The notes: generated by a model from the letters alone, not told the origin. A stretch of DNA of 46,278 nucleotides from Planctomycetota bacterium (GCA_016209605.1 JACQVS010000145.1:1-46278); one strand, 5' to 3'; shown: positions 8,700 to 18,492, numbered from the stretch's first letter. Numbers and translations are program-made.

Positions 8700-10901
8700 T
8701 CAGCGGCTGTCCCTGATCTCTATCCACGTCCACCCCCGCGCCGGGATCTTGACCGGCAGCTCGATTTCGTAGCGGCGGTTGAGCGCGAAAGTCGCCGGCG
8801 GGCCGTCCAGCAACCGGACCGCGGCCTTCTCTTCCAGGCCGGTGTAGTAAAGCGGCAGGGCCACCGCCGTGGCGATCTCCCGGGCGGTAGGATTGTAGAG
8901 GAAGGCCAGGCCGCGCTCCTCGATCCCCGGGTTGACGTGGAGGATGCCGTCCCAGCCCTGCCCGTCGGCGCGCCGCAGGTGGATCACGTCCGACTCCAGG
9001 ATGGCGCGGTGGCGCTTGAAGAATTGCACCCACTTCCGCACCAGATCCCTGGTCTTATCCGCATCGAAGAGCCGCGGGCCGCGGTAGCAGGCCTGCACGC
9101 CGAAGCCGAGGAAATTGGAGAGATGCCGCTCGTAGTCGTCGAGATGCTCCGAGAGCGGCTCCAGGGTCGCCGCCGGGCCGCCCCCCTGGTACTCGACCAG
9201 CGGCACCAGCATCCAGCCCATGCTCGGCGTCTTCTCCCAGGTGCCGTCGAACATGTTCTGCCGGGCGTGGACCATCTGCTGCTCGCGGGGGAGGGACCAG
9301 TTGTTCTCGCGGTACCCCATGCCGGTCTTGCTCGAGCCGCTGAGGAAGTACCAGTCGGGGACGTTGAGGTGGACGCCCCTGCCGCGGCACCACTTGTAAA
9401 AGTCGACGGTCCGTCGCCACTGCGACCACTGCGAATCATCGAGGCCGCGGTGGCCGGAGTGCCGCGACGAGGCGCAGCGGTCCCCCGGGTAGGGGCCGTC
9501 GTGCTCGAGGACGCTGAAGCCGGCGCGCTCGATCATCTTCTGCAGCCGGCCGAGATAGTCCTTCCCCCAATCGGTGGCCAGGCAGGGAGCGCTGCCGAAG
9601 ATGGCGCCGCCGGGCTTCCCCGTCTGGGGGTTGATGACATCGACCTCCGGGCCGACCGAGCGGCTCGAAAAGAGCGAGTAGCCGCCCAGCTCGATGCCCT
9701 TCTTCCCGGCGTACTCCGCCAGCTCGGCGTACGGTTTGGCATACGCGGGATCGTCCGCCTCGAAGTTGAAGCCGCTCCAGAAGCTGATGATGACCATCTC
9801 GAAGCCTGCCTCGGCCGCTTGATCGATGGCGCCGCGGATCACTTTGGGATCCGAGCTGGTGAGATGGAGCATGAGCGGGTTCTCGCTGACCCATGGCGCC
9901 AGGGCGCGGTACATGCGCCGCATCGCCAGGCCCTTGCGTTCACGCTCGGCGCTGTCCAGCGCCAGCTCGAAGACCTGGAACGACTCGAAGCGGCCGTCCG
10001 GCGGAATCTCCTGATCCGGGCCGAAGGGGGGCTCGCAGAGGAGCAAGGCCGGCGTCTTGAGCTCGTAGTTGACCTGGGTCTTGTACTCCGGATCGGGGAC
10101 CCACCGGACGACATGGTTGGCGGTGGTCGGATCCATGCCGGTGAAGGCGTAGTCGCTCTCCACGTGCAGGTTGGGGAGCCGCCATTCCTTCCTCTGATCA
10201 ACCGCGGATTCGTACTCCGCCGCCGCCAGGATCTCGGCGGTGAAGCGTTGCAGTCGCACCGGCCGGTCTCCCCGGTTTCGCAGCTCGAGCCGCTTGGCGA
10301 GGAGCGGCAGGCCGTCGTACATCTCGTAGTGCACGGTAGCCTCGAATCCTGGGGCCTTGGCCTCGGGAGACCGGAAATGGAGGGCGAGATGGACCCCGGG
10401 CGGCGGCCAGGGGAGCGGCGCCGACCGGGCCTTGCGCTTCCACGGGAAGCGCTCTTCTGTCTTCCCCGCCTGGAAGCCGGCGAACTGGAACGTTTTCGGG
10501 TCTCCGGTCATCCGATCCAGCCATTCGGGGAGCAGGTAGGCGGTGTCCGGCTGCCCAACCAGGCCGCCGATGGCGAATTCCTCTCCGTCAATGACCGCCT
10601 TGGCCTCCGGGGTGACGGCGCGCAGGATCGACTCTCCCGTCGAAAGGTTCTTGAAGCCGGAGCGGGCGGCGTTGGGCGAGAGCCGGAAGGTCAGAGCGAT
10701 GAGGCCGTTGGCGAGGACGATCTCGTGGGGCCGTCCGCTCCGGTAGAGCGACGCCTTACGGGACATGGGCTTCACCAGCCAGTCGGCCTTGGGAGGCTCG
10801 AGGTCGGGGGGTGTGAGGAGCGGGAGGTCGTCGATCTTCTGAAAAGTGGAGGAGTTTCCTGCAAGAGAATTTAAGACCAACAGGAAAGTTATCGTTTTCA
10901 T
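8700..10901 (-). CDS. Secreted glycoside hydrolase, clan GH-D-like
   Basis: A 733-residue protein with a weak signal peptide (MKTITFLLVLNSLAG). The first 330 residues look like a beta-sandwich of the kind preceding alpha-galactosidase barrels (ANGLIALTFRLSPNAARSGF, VHYEMYDGLPLLAKRLELRN). A TIM-barrel-like part starts near residue 345 (AAEAGFEMVIISFWSGFNFE) and holds FSVLEHDGPYPGD, whose Asp is a candidate nucleophile. The C-terminal part resembles the beta-sandwich of these enzymes. Substrate is unknown. It lies 15 nt after the CotH gene, so the two are probably one operon. GH36-like assignment is by overall layout and should be taken as tentative. Confidence 0.55.
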   Translation of the reverse strand: MKTITFLLVLNSLAGNSSTFQKIDDLPLLTPPDLEPPKADWLVKPMSRKASLYRSGRPHEIVLANGLIALTFRLSPNAARSGFKNLSTGESILRAVTPEAKAVIDGEEFAIGGLVGQPDTAYLLPEWLDRMTGDPKTFQFAGFQAGKTEERFPWKRKARSAPLPWPPPGVHLALHFRSPEAKAPGFEATVHYEMYDGLPLLAKRLELRNRGDRPVRLQRFTAEILAAAEYESAVDQRKEWRLPNLHVESDYAFTGMDPTTANHVVRWVPDPEYKTQVNYELKTPALLLCEPPFGPDQEIPPDGRFESFQVFELALDSAERERKGLAMRRMYRALAPWVSENPLMLHLTSSDPKVIRGAIDQAAEAGFEMVIISFWSGFNFEADDPAYAKPYAELAEYAGKKGIELGGYSLFSSRSVGPEVDVINPQTGKPGGAIFGSAPCLATDWGKDYLGRLQKMIERAGFSVLEHDGPYPGDRCASSRHSGHRGLDDSQWSQWRRTVDFYKWCRGRGVHLNVPDWYFLSGSSKTGMGYRENNWSLPREQQMVHARQNMFDGTWEKTPSMGWMLVPLVEYQGGGPAATLEPLSEHLDDYERHLSNFLGFGVQACYRGPRLFDADKTRDLVRKWVQFFKRHRAILESDVIHLRRADGQGWDGILHVNPGIEERGLAFLYNPTAREIATAVALPLYYTGLEEKAAVRLLDGPPATFALNRRYEIELPVKIPARGWTWIEIRDSR

Positions 10902-10916
10902 GATGGAGCAGTTTGG

Positions 10917-12563
10917 CTACAGCCGCTCGAGCTGCAGCGATTCGAGGTCGAACCAGACCTGGCCCCTGGCGGCGTTCAGCTCGCAGACCAGCTCGACCTC
11001 GGCGTTGTCCTGGCTGTCCTCCTCGGCGTCGTCCATCGGCACCTTGAACTCGAACTCGAAGCGCTTCCAGCCCTGGCTGCCGGTGACCTTGCGCGCGGGA
11101 TGGTGGCCGGAAATCCTCAAGCCGGCGCCGCCGGGACGCCCTTCCTCCTCGCTGCGGACGACCCCCTCGGTGCGCACCTGGCCGCAGAAGCGGTACCGGC
11201 CGGTGGTCAAGCTGACCCGGGCTCGCCAGGAGGCGGCGCCGCCTTCCCCTTCTCCCGCGGCGATGTGAAGGGCCGGCTTGCCGCCCAACCCCTGATCAGC
11301 CGGCTGGTCCAGCTCCAGGCTGCCGGGAAGGCTGATGCGCTTCTGCCAGCCGGACAGCTTGGCGATACCTTGCTCGTTGAACTCGAGGGGGGCCGGCGGA
11401 GCGGGCGGCGGCGGGAACTCTTTCTTCACCTGCTCTCGGACGTCGTCGAGGCGCTCGGCGATCTGGGCGAAGAAGTTCCTGGCGGTCTCCTGGTGCTCCT
11501 TGGCCGCCTCCTCGCCAATCTCCTTGAGGACCGGCTGGATGGCCGCCAGGGCCGCGTCGGCGCGCCGGCGGATGTTCTTCAGCGTGAAAGCCTGGTCGAG
11601 GAGGATCTGGATGCGCTCGCGGTATCGGCGCCGCCCCTCGTCGGTGTTCAGGACGGCCCGAGCGACGAGGCCGCGGATCTCCGGCAGCAGCTCGGCATGG
11701 GAATTCTGGAAGAGCTGGTCCGAGCCGTGCGGCAGAAAGGTCATGCGGCCGCTGGAGGGATCATCGTAGATGCGGTAGTTGTTGACGCCGATGGCGTAGC
11801 CATCCCAGTGCCAGGTCATCAGCTCCACCGCCAGGAAGGAGAGGAAGCGGTCCAGGTCGAGGACCTTCTCGAGACGGCTCAAGCGCTCCTTCGGGTCCGG
11901 ATCCTGGGCGGCCTGGTGGAGGGCGCGGAGATCGGAGCGGTCCGACTGGCCGCCGCGCGAGTCGGTGTCCAGCTCGTCGGAGACCTCGCCGGGCCCCTCG
12001 TAAAGGTTGCCGCCGGGATCGAGAAAGTGGCGCGACAGGAAATCACGGGAGATCCCCTCCACCAGGACGTACAGCCCCAGGTCGCGGTCGTTCAGGTGGA
12101 CGCGCGCGAAGCCCACGCGCGCCGCCGGCACGAGGGCAGCGGCGAACAGGCCGTTGCCGAGGTATTCGGAGAGGTAGGACGGGTCCTGGGCGGCGTTGTT
12201 CAGCAGGAACTTCCGCAAGCCGTGAAAGCGGGCCTCGGCGACGAACTGGTTCATCTTGATGGTGAGGCCGGGCTTGGCCTCGAGCGGCTGGAAGCTGCCG
12301 ACGCTCCCTTTCAAGCGCAGCCCGATGTTGGGAAAGGTCCGCTCCCCCTCCTTCAGGGTGGCGCGCACGTAAATCTTGGGATTCTCGCGCAGGGCCTCGA
12401 TCGACTTCTCGGAGACCTCGAGGCGGATCGACGCCACCCGCGGCGGCTCGAAGAGGTCGGCGGGCGGGCCGCTTTCTTTGGTATCTTCAGCTCTGGCTGC
12501 CGAGATGAAATTGACAAGGAAGCTCAAAAAAACCAACGGGAAAACGGAGCGGCATACCGGCAT
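10917..12563 (-). CDS. Secreted CotH-family protein
   Basis: A 548-residue protein with signal peptide MPVCRSVFPLVFLSFLVNFISAARA. Residues about 45-330 match the CotH protein-kinase-like fold: IGLRLKGSVGSFQPLEAKP, KPGLTIKMNQF, GLRKFLLNNAAQDPSYLSEYL, VHLNDRDLGLYVLVEGISRDF, and the late acidic motif FLPHGSDQLF. A helical region and a C-terminal carbohydrate-binding-like sandwich (about 400-548) follow. Family members phosphorylate exported proteins in spore formers, but in Planctomycetes the substrates are unknown. First gene of a likely two-gene operon with the glycosidase at 8700-10901. Confidence 0.8.
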   Translation of the reverse strand: MPVCRSVFPLVFLSFLVNFISAARAEDTKESGPPADLFEPPRVASIRLEVSEKSIEALRENPKIYVRATLKEGERTFPNIGLRLKGSVGSFQPLEAKPGLTIKMNQFVAEARFHGLRKFLLNNAAQDPSYLSEYLGNGLFAAALVPAARVGFARVHLNDRDLGLYVLVEGISRDFLSRHFLDPGGNLYEGPGEVSDELDTDSRGGQSDRSDLRALHQAAQDPDPKERLSRLEKVLDLDRFLSFLAVELMTWHWDGYAIGVNNYRIYDDPSSGRMTFLPHGSDQLFQNSHAELLPEIRGLVARAVLNTDEGRRRYRERIQILLDQAFTLKNIRRRADAALAAIQPVLKEIGEEAAKEHQETARNFFAQIAERLDDVREQVKKEFPPPPAPPAPLEFNEQGIAKLSGWQKRISLPGSLELDQPADQGLGGKPALHIAAGEGEGGAASWRARVSLTTGRYRFCGQVRTEGVVRSEEEGRPGGAGLRISGHHPARKVTGSQGWKRFEFEFKVPMDDAEEDSQDNAEVELVCELNAARGQVWFDLESLQLERL

Positions 12564-12634
12564 GGCGGATCTATATGGCTGAACTTTTCATCTGAACCAG
12601 GACTTTCTCTGCTCGCGAACTCGATAAGCAAAAA

Positions 12635-15133
12635 TTATCCGGTCCGGTCCTCGGCCCTGTAAAGGTTAATTTCCCGCAAAAACTCCTGGCCGAAGAGGCT
12701 CAGGGTGACCTTGCCGACGCCGGGGACCGAGAGCATCTCCTCCTCCGTGGCCGGGCGGGCCCGCGCCATGGCTTTCAGAGTCCGGTCGCTGAAGACCCGG
12801 AAGGCGGGGACGTTGTAGCGGCCAGCCAGCTCGCGCCGCAGGTGCCGCAGGCGCTGGAAGAGCGCTTCATCCCGTTCCGGCAGACTCTCCTCCGGAGGAG
12901 CGCCGCCGGGCTCCGGCCGGGGCGGAGGCGGTTGAGAAACCGGGAGCGGCAGATCGAGGCGCTCCTTGGCCTGCATGACGCGCCGGCCCCGCTCGGTGAG
13001 GCACAGCAGGGGATAACGTTCCCCGGCTTCCTCCAGGCAGCCCGCCTCCTCGAGCAGGCCGACCAGGCGGCGCACCTCCTCCCGGGGCATGCCCTGGAGG
13101 ATTCCGTACGTGGAAAGCTGAGCCAGCCCCAGTTCGAAAATCCCCTGCGCCTGTGATCCCAGAAGCATCTGGATGATCTTGCCGCGGCCGCAGCGCCCGG
13201 CGGCCCTCGCCACGCCGCTCAGGATCTTCCGCACCTTGGTGAATTCCTCCTCATCGAGGGGGCGGGGAGGGATGCGCTGTGCTACCGCCTGATGGCCGGT
13301 CCGGCAGCGGTCACAGTGGCTGCAGTGCCCGGACGGCACCTTCTCGCCGAAGTGCCGGAGGATCAAGTTGCGGCGGCAGTCCCGCGAGCGGCAATAGGCG
13401 ATGACTTTCTCGAGGCGCTCCTCATCGCGCTGGCGGCGCTTCTCCAGCGCCTTGAAGTCGACCCCCGTCTCGTGCGTCTTCCGCCGCTCTTCCGGCAGGC
13501 GGATAGCCCGGCCGCGGAAGGGCGGCAGGTACTCGAGCCAGCCGTCTTCGGCCATCTGGTGGAGCCCGCGGCGCAGCGACTCGAGCGGCATTTCAAGCTC
13601 GGCGGCCCAGCGCTCCGGGTGGAATTGGACCGCCTCGCCGTCGGAGCGCTCGAAGACCTTGGCGAGGCTTTCCCAGAGGGCGCGGCGCACCGTGGCGGTT
13701 TCTTTGAAAGGATTTTCCTGCCAGCTTTTTCCCGGCAACTGGCGCACCTCGGCCAGGTTATCGAAGTTGTCGAGGCGCTCGAGGGCCTCCGCCCGCTCCA
13801 GCACTACCACCGAGGTCCGGAAGGCCAGCGGATTGGCCCGTCCGGGCGTGAATTCCGAGAACCGGAAGCGGTTCTCGAGGTCCGCCAAGGTCTGGAAGAT
13901 GGGGTTCTCCTCCAGGCTCCACAGGAAGCGGTAGACGCCGGTGATCATCTCGGGGCTGGGATTGGAACCTTCGATGAAGAACTCCTGCAGGTGGCGGTCG
14001 GCTTCGCTGAAAAGGAGCAGGCACTGGGCCGGCAGCCCATCGCGGCCGGCGCGGCCGACCTCCTGGTAGTAGGCCTCGATGCTGCCGGGAAGGTCGTAGT
14101 GGACCACGCAGCGGATGTCCGCCTTGTCGACGCCCATTCCGAAGGCGTTGGTGGCGGCGACCCAGGGGAGGCGGCCTTCCATGAAGTCCTCCTGGACCTC
14201 CCGGCGCTGGTCGTTCTCGAGACCGGCGTGATAGGCCCGGCAGACCGGCCCCTTCTTCTCTTCGCGGCCGTCTTCCGGCTCGCGCCGGAGAGGGCGCTCG
14301 TTCAGGAAGTCGGCCACTTCCTCGGCGTGCTTGCGGGTGCCGGCGTAGACGATCCCCGATGGCGTGCCGTCACCATCATGCTCGCGCAGCAGCCCGGCGA
14401 TGAACTCCTGCAAGGCCTCCAGCTTCTGAGCGCCGCCGCTGGTTTTTTTCACCCGATAAAACAAGTTGGGGCGGTCGAAGCCGGTGACGATGCGCTCGGG
14501 GCTCGACATCTTCAGCTCGAGGGCAATGTCGTCCTGGACCTCGGGCGTGGCCGTGGCGGTGAGGGCGATGGTCTGCACGCCCCTCAGCAGCTCGCGGACC
14601 TGGCGGAGCCTACGGTAGTCGGGCCGGAAATCGTGCCCCCACTGGGAAATGCAGTGCGCTTCATCGACGGCGAGGAGCGAGACCTTGACGCCGGCCAGGG
14701 AGCGGCAGAAGGCGCGGTTGCGGAAGCGCTCGGGGGCCACGTACACCAGCTTGTAAGCTCCCGCCTTCATGCTCTCGATCCTCGCCCACTGCTCATCGAG
14801 GGTGAGGGAGCTGTTCACGAAGGTCACCGGGACGCCTCGCAAGGCCAGGCCATCGACCTGGTCCTTCATCAGGGCGATGAGCGGGGATATGACGAGGGTG
14901 ACGCCGGGAAGGATCAGCGCCGGCACCTGGTAGCAGAGCGATTTGCCGCTGCCGGTGGGCATGATGAGGAGGCAGTCCTTGCCGTCCTGAAGGGCCTCGA
15001 GGGCTCGGCGCTGGCCGTCGCGGAAGGCCGGGAAGCCGAAAACTTCCTGCAGCGTCCGCCTCGCCTTTTCCATGAAGCCGGCGCCGGTTTCGGGCGCCGA
15101 GGGGGGCTCGGGTGCGGTTTCCGTCAAACCCAT
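12635..15133 (-). CDS. recQ: RecQ-family ATP-dependent DNA helicase
   Basis: An 832-residue RecQ helicase, longer than the usual 600 or so. Walker A MPTGSGKS (58-65), DEAH (157-160), then the RecQ-specific CISQWGHDFRPDYRRLR. The second RecA lobe contains ATNAFGMGVDKADIRCVVHY and QEVGRAGRDG. Between lobe 2 and the zinc site lies an extra region of about 200 residues with a winged-helix-like look (LEMPLESLRRGLHQMAEDGW). The zinc site is CRSRDC...HCSHCDRC. A second winged-helix-like segment and a C-terminal HRDC domain (about 740-815, ending SVPGVGKVTLSLFGQEFL) follow. Acts in recombination and fork repair. A GGAAGAGAG stretch precedes the ATG. Confidence 0.95.
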   Translation of the reverse strand: MGLTETAPEPPSAPETGAGFMEKARRTLQEVFGFPAFRDGQRRALEALQDGKDCLLIMPTGSGKSLCYQVPALILPGVTLVISPLIALMKDQVDGLALRGVPVTFVNSSLTLDEQWARIESMKAGAYKLVYVAPERFRNRAFCRSLAGVKVSLLAVDEAHCISQWGHDFRPDYRRLRQVRELLRGVQTIALTATATPEVQDDIALELKMSSPERIVTGFDRPNLFYRVKKTSGGAQKLEALQEFIAGLLREHDGDGTPSGIVYAGTRKHAEEVADFLNERPLRREPEDGREEKKGPVCRAYHAGLENDQRREVQEDFMEGRLPWVAATNAFGMGVDKADIRCVVHYDLPGSIEAYYQEVGRAGRDGLPAQCLLLFSEADRHLQEFFIEGSNPSPEMITGVYRFLWSLEENPIFQTLADLENRFRFSEFTPGRANPLAFRTSVVVLERAEALERLDNFDNLAEVRQLPGKSWQENPFKETATVRRALWESLAKVFERSDGEAVQFHPERWAAELEMPLESLRRGLHQMAEDGWLEYLPPFRGRAIRLPEERRKTHETGVDFKALEKRRQRDEERLEKVIAYCRSRDCRRNLILRHFGEKVPSGHCSHCDRCRTGHQAVAQRIPPRPLDEEEFTKVRKILSGVARAAGRCGRGKIIQMLLGSQAQGIFELGLAQLSTYGILQGMPREEVRRLVGLLEEAGCLEEAGERYPLLCLTERGRRVMQAKERLDLPLPVSQPPPPRPEPGGAPPEESLPERDEALFQRLRHLRRELAGRYNVPAFRVFSDRTLKAMARARPATEEEMLSVPGVGKVTLSLFGQEFLREINLYRAEDRTG

Positions 15134-15162
15134 GTCGCGGTCTCTCTTCCTTCTCTGTTGTT

Positions 15163-15182
15163 GAGGCTGGTCGCAGAGCCTC
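15163..15182. repeat. Short inverted repeat between recQ and the 15.3-kb gene
   Basis: Perfect 6-bp stem GAGGCT/AGCCTC with an 8-nt loop, in the 155-nt spacer 15134-15288. It may mark the end of the pilin transcript or belong to the recQ leader. No T-tract is present and no other signal was recognised in the spacer. Confidence 0.25.
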
Positions 15183-15288
15183 GGAGGCGGGGAATGGGCA
15201 AGCTCCGCTTAAACCTCGAAGGGAAGAGTATACCGGCCCGCCAGGCGAAGGCAAGAGAGGAAACCGGAGGGGAAGACCAAGGGTTGAA

Positions 15289-15840
15289 TTACTTCTTCTT
15301 CCAGCGGCGCTTCCAGTAGACCGCCACCAGCGCCGCCGCTCCGGCGGCCAGCAAGGCGGCTCCCAGGATGGAGAACACCACCGCCGAGCTGGAATCGCCT
15401 GTATCCTTGACGGCGCGGGCCGACGGAACCTGCGGCGGCTTCGGTTTCTCTACCCTCGGCTCCATCTCCTCGCCCTCTTCATCCTGGGGGGCGTTCGGAT
15501 CCCGCCTTTCGATCAAGGCGATCCTCTCCCGGCGGTTCTTCTCCGGATCGACGTACGATTTGAGGGGGTCATCCTTGATGGTGGAGAGGAGGAGGCCCTG
15601 GCGAATGTGCGGGTTGCCGGCCTCGCGCAGGCCGACCAGGCGCTGGTAGGTCTCCTCGGCAATCTTCCCCTTGTCGAGAATGGTCTCGCGGATTTCCGGG
15701 GAGAGTTCATCGTCCGTGCTGTCGCTTGCCGGCTCCTCCGGAGATTCATCGCCGGAGGCCGGGAAAGAAACCAGGGGAAGCGACAATCCCAGACAGAGGG
15801 GGAAAAACCTGAAACGGTGGAGCGTTTTTGGTTGATTCAT
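15289..15840 (-). CDS. Secreted protein with C-terminal membrane anchor, unknown function
   Basis: A 183-residue protein that I do not recognise. An N-terminal signal peptide (about 1-28) is followed by a highly charged, acidic middle part (about 30-145; ESPEEPASDSTDDELSPEI, DEEGEEMEPRVEKPKPP). A single hydrophobic helix (about 152-174; VVFSILGAALLAAGAAALVA) ends in KRRWKKK. This layout suggests an outward-facing protein anchored by its C-terminus. It follows the PilX-like gene by 33 nt and may belong to the pilus operon. The C-terminal helix plus basic tail also resembles sorting signals, but no sortase or PEP motif is visible. Confidence 0.65.
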   Translation of the reverse strand: MNQPKTLHRFRFFPLCLGLSLPLVSFPASGDESPEEPASDSTDDELSPEIRETILDKGKIAEETYQRLVGLREAGNPHIRQGLLLSTIKDDPLKSYVDPEKNRRERIALIERRDPNAPQDEEGEEMEPRVEKPKPPQVPSARAVKDTGDSSSAVVFSILGAALLAAGAAALVAVYWKRRWKKK

Positions 15841-15873
15841 GATTTCCTGCCAGTTGTTTCAACAGCAAGGCAA

Positions 15874-17814
15874 CTAGTACACTAACGTCCCTTTCCAGTA
15901 GCCGGCGATGTCATCGGGATTGGTCAACTGGTTACCTTCCAGCGGCAAGGGACGGTCGAACTCCCACTGCAGGATCTGGATCGGCTCCCAGGCCTTGGGC
16001 AGATAGAACCCGAAGAACTCGCCGCCACGGCCGGTCAGCCGCTCATCGTGGTTCATGAGGATGCGCGGGGCCGAGTAGATGATCGATTCGTTGCGCGATA
16101 CGATGCTGCCGTTCATCTGGATGTCGGTGCTAGAGATCATCAGCGCCGCCAGCGTGTGGTTGGTGTAAAACGACGCATCGATGCGGTTGATGCTGGTCGT
16201 CGAGATGCTGGAAAAGGTCGGGGCGCCGGTGATGTTCCCCGCCCAGTTGGTGGTGCCGAGGGCGGCGGGGATATTGAACTGAGACATCGTCGTCGTGCCG
16301 TCATAGACGCCGTCGCCATCGATGTCTTCCCCGCTTCCCGGGATGACGTCGCCGATGTTCTTGCCCGCCGGGATGAGGCCGCGGGCGGCATCCGCCGAGG
16401 TGTAGCGGCTCACCGTCCAGACGCCGTCATCCTCGATGGTGTCGTCATCGGCGGTGTTGGCGATGCCATCCAGGCCGTTGCGGGTGTTCTGGATGCCGTC
16501 GGTGCCGGCATCCTCCTTCGATTTGTTGAGCGGGTGGTTGACCCAGCTGCTCACGTAGCGTTGCCAGGTGGAGCTGGTGTAGTTGCCGATGACGACGTGC
16601 TCCTTGGCGAAGAGCCCGAGGGCGTCCTTGTTCTGGTTGGCCTGGAGCCAGGCCTCGACGGTGGCTTCCCTGTTGTTGGCGGGCCGAGGCGTGGCCGGCG
16701 GGTTCAAGTAAATCAGGTTCTTGGGGACGTAGACGTTGCCGCCGGAGTAGATCGTCCCCTTGCCCGTGACCACGCCGGAGATGATCACCGAGCCGCGAAC
16801 CACCACCGGGCCGTTGATGACGATCGGGCTGGCGGCAGTGCCGACCAGGTAAAGATGCTGCTTTTCCCCGACGTTGTCGCCGAGAACGCCGCTCACGTAG
16901 GTCGTCGCGCCGATCTTGATGGTCCCGCCCTGGGACGTGGCCTGCGCCTCGTAAAGATTGAGCTTGGAGATATTCGGCATCGACACGGCCCCCTCGTTGG
17001 GGTGCTGGTTCTTGGCCAGGGCGCCCATGCCTCTGATGTTCGCCTGGTTGACGATCTGGAAGCCGGAGTAGACGCCGCCATCGGAGCCATCCGTGACGCC
17101 GTCGCCGTTGTCATCGATGTACCCTTCCAGATCGGTGCCGTTGGCGCTCTCGTAGCGCGGGCTGCCGTTGATGGTGGAGGCGTAGCCGCCGAAGTCGAAC
17201 TGGCCGTTGGAGCGGACGTTGCCGTTGGAAACGATGGTGTTGCCGAAGAACCAGCCCCAGTGGTTGATGAAGTAGGAATAGTCGAACACTTCCGAGTTGC
17301 CGAAGGAGAGCTGCACCGTGCAGTGGGCATCGGAGCGGATGGCATCGGCGACCTTGTTCTGGTAGTCCGCCTTGCTCGGAACGTAGGCGTAGCAGGAGAG
17401 GGTGACGTTGCGGGAAAGGATCGAGCCGCGGTCCGTGACATCGATCAGCACGTCGTACTCGCCGATCAGGTTGTTCGTGGGATCGCGCAGCTGGCGAGTG
17501 GTGTAAAGCTGGGAGAATCCCCCCGTCCCCTCCGTCAGGTTGGCATCCCAGCCCTCGATGCCGGTGAACGGCGCCGACAGCGACGCCAGGTCGCGGTTCA
17601 GCTTGAGATCGGCGATGGCCTCCTGAACCCCGGCCTCCGCCGCCTTGCGGGCGGTGAAGGCGCGGCTCGTCTGCCGCATGTCCTGGACTCGCCCAGACAC
17701 CACCGCCAGGGTGGTCAGGACCGAGGTCAAGATGAACGAAAAAAAGAGGATCACGATGATCATCATGTTTCCTCGGGTTCGTGAGGTGCTGGTGAATCTT
17801 GAGAGCTGTCGCAT
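15874..17814 (-). CDS. PilX-like pilus assembly protein, large
   Basis: A 646-residue protein. Residues 1-60 resemble the PilX N-terminus: a basic stretch (SRTRGNMM), a hydrophobic helix (IIVILFFSFILTSVLTTLAV) and an AEAGVQEAIADL motif shared with minor pilin assembly proteins. The rest is a large exported body rich in Asn/Gly/Thr, with two calcium-loop-like motifs (DDNGDGVTDGSDGG and DIDGDGVYDG) and a beta-rich part (PVVVRGSVIISGVVTGKG). The start at 17814 is set by AGGAGG six nt upstream; the frame stays open to 17850. Third gene of the minor-pilin operon. Likely sits at the tip or base of a type IV pilus-like or secretion pseudopilus fibre. Confidence 0.7.
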   Translation of the reverse strand: MRQLSRFTSTSRTRGNMMIIVILFFSFILTSVLTTLAVVSGRVQDMRQTSRAFTARKAAEAGVQEAIADLKLNRDLASLSAPFTGIEGWDANLTEGTGGFSQLYTTRQLRDPTNNLIGEYDVLIDVTDRGSILSRNVTLSCYAYVPSKADYQNKVADAIRSDAHCTVQLSFGNSEVFDYSYFINHWGWFFGNTIVSNGNVRSNGQFDFGGYASTINGSPRYESANGTDLEGYIDDNGDGVTDGSDGGVYSGFQIVNQANIRGMGALAKNQHPNEGAVSMPNISKLNLYEAQATSQGGTIKIGATTYVSGVLGDNVGEKQHLYLVGTAASPIVINGPVVVRGSVIISGVVTGKGTIYSGGNVYVPKNLIYLNPPATPRPANNREATVEAWLQANQNKDALGLFAKEHVVIGNYTSSTWQRYVSSWVNHPLNKSKEDAGTDGIQNTRNGLDGIANTADDDTIEDDGVWTVSRYTSADAARGLIPAGKNIGDVIPGSGEDIDGDGVYDGTTTMSQFNIPAALGTTNWAGNITGAPTFSSISTTSINRIDASFYTNHTLAALMISSTDIQMNGSIVSRNESIIYSAPRILMNHDERLTGRGGEFFGFYLPKAWEPIQILQWEFDRPLPLEGNQLTNPDDIAGYWKGTLVY

Positions 17815-17859
17815 GGTAACCTCCTGAATAAAAGGACCGAACACCGGCAAGACAAAGTT

Positions 17860-18492
17860 CTAAGCGTTCTTCAAAAAGATCGAAGTACTCATCTGCTTCT
17901 CGTAAGCCTTGCCGTCAAAAGGGGTTTTCCGGACCCGGATCAAGACGTTCACGACCGGGCCGTTTTGCGTCACCTGGAAGCCCTTGACGGCGCCGTTGGC
18001 GGAGTCGATGCCGCGCGCCAGGATCTCATCGCTCCCGACTTGATTGTTGAGCGCGTTGAGGACCCGCCGCACCAGCCGGCCGTTCGCCACCGTGTAGCGA
18101 ACGCTCCAGTTGGCGTTCCAGGCGCCGGTGCTGTCGGAGGCCCCCCAATCGACCGAGCTTCCATAAGCGTCCGGCGTCTGGAAGGTGATGGTGTCGAAGT
18201 TGGCGTCGCTCGTGTCGAGGGTGATGACGGCGTTCGAGGACAGCCGCAGCTCATTGAGGATGGTGTTCAGGCTGCGTTTGATCTCCATATCGCTGGTGTT
18301 GTCCGTGACCAGATAGTCCATCGAGGTGGTCGACGAGATGACCACCTCTCCAAAGACCACGGCGATGATGGCCAGGATGGCAAGGGCCACCGCCACCTCG
18401 ATCAAGGTGAAGCCCTGGGCTCGATGGATCGGCCGGCGATCCCTCCCCCTCGAAAAGATTTCATGATCACTGGCAACTTTCGTCGTTCTCAT
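17860..18492 (-). CDS. Type IV prepilin-like protein (PilW/GspJ type)
   Basis: A 210-residue prepilin. A long basic leader (about 26 residues) ends in the prepilin peptidase site QG|FTLIEV, with Glu at +5, followed by the hydrophobic helix AVALAILAIIAVVFGEVVIS. The position in the cluster and the length fit minor pilins of the PilW/GspJ kind. No clear Shine-Dalgarno precedes the ATG; the gene starts 15 nt after the upstream prepilin gene and probably depends on its translation. Pilus versus type II secretion cannot be decided, as no ATPase or secretin gene is in the window. Confidence 0.8.
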   Translation of the reverse strand: MRTTKVASDHEIFSRGRDRRPIHRAQGFTLIEVAVALAILAIIAVVFGEVVISSTTSMDYLVTDNTSDMEIKRSLNTILNELRLSSNAVITLDTSDANFDTITFQTPDAYGSSVDWGASDSTGAWNANWSVRYTVANGRLVRRVLNALNNQVGSDEILARGIDSANGAVKGFQVTQNGPVVNVLIRVRKTPFDGKAYEKQMSTSIFLKNA

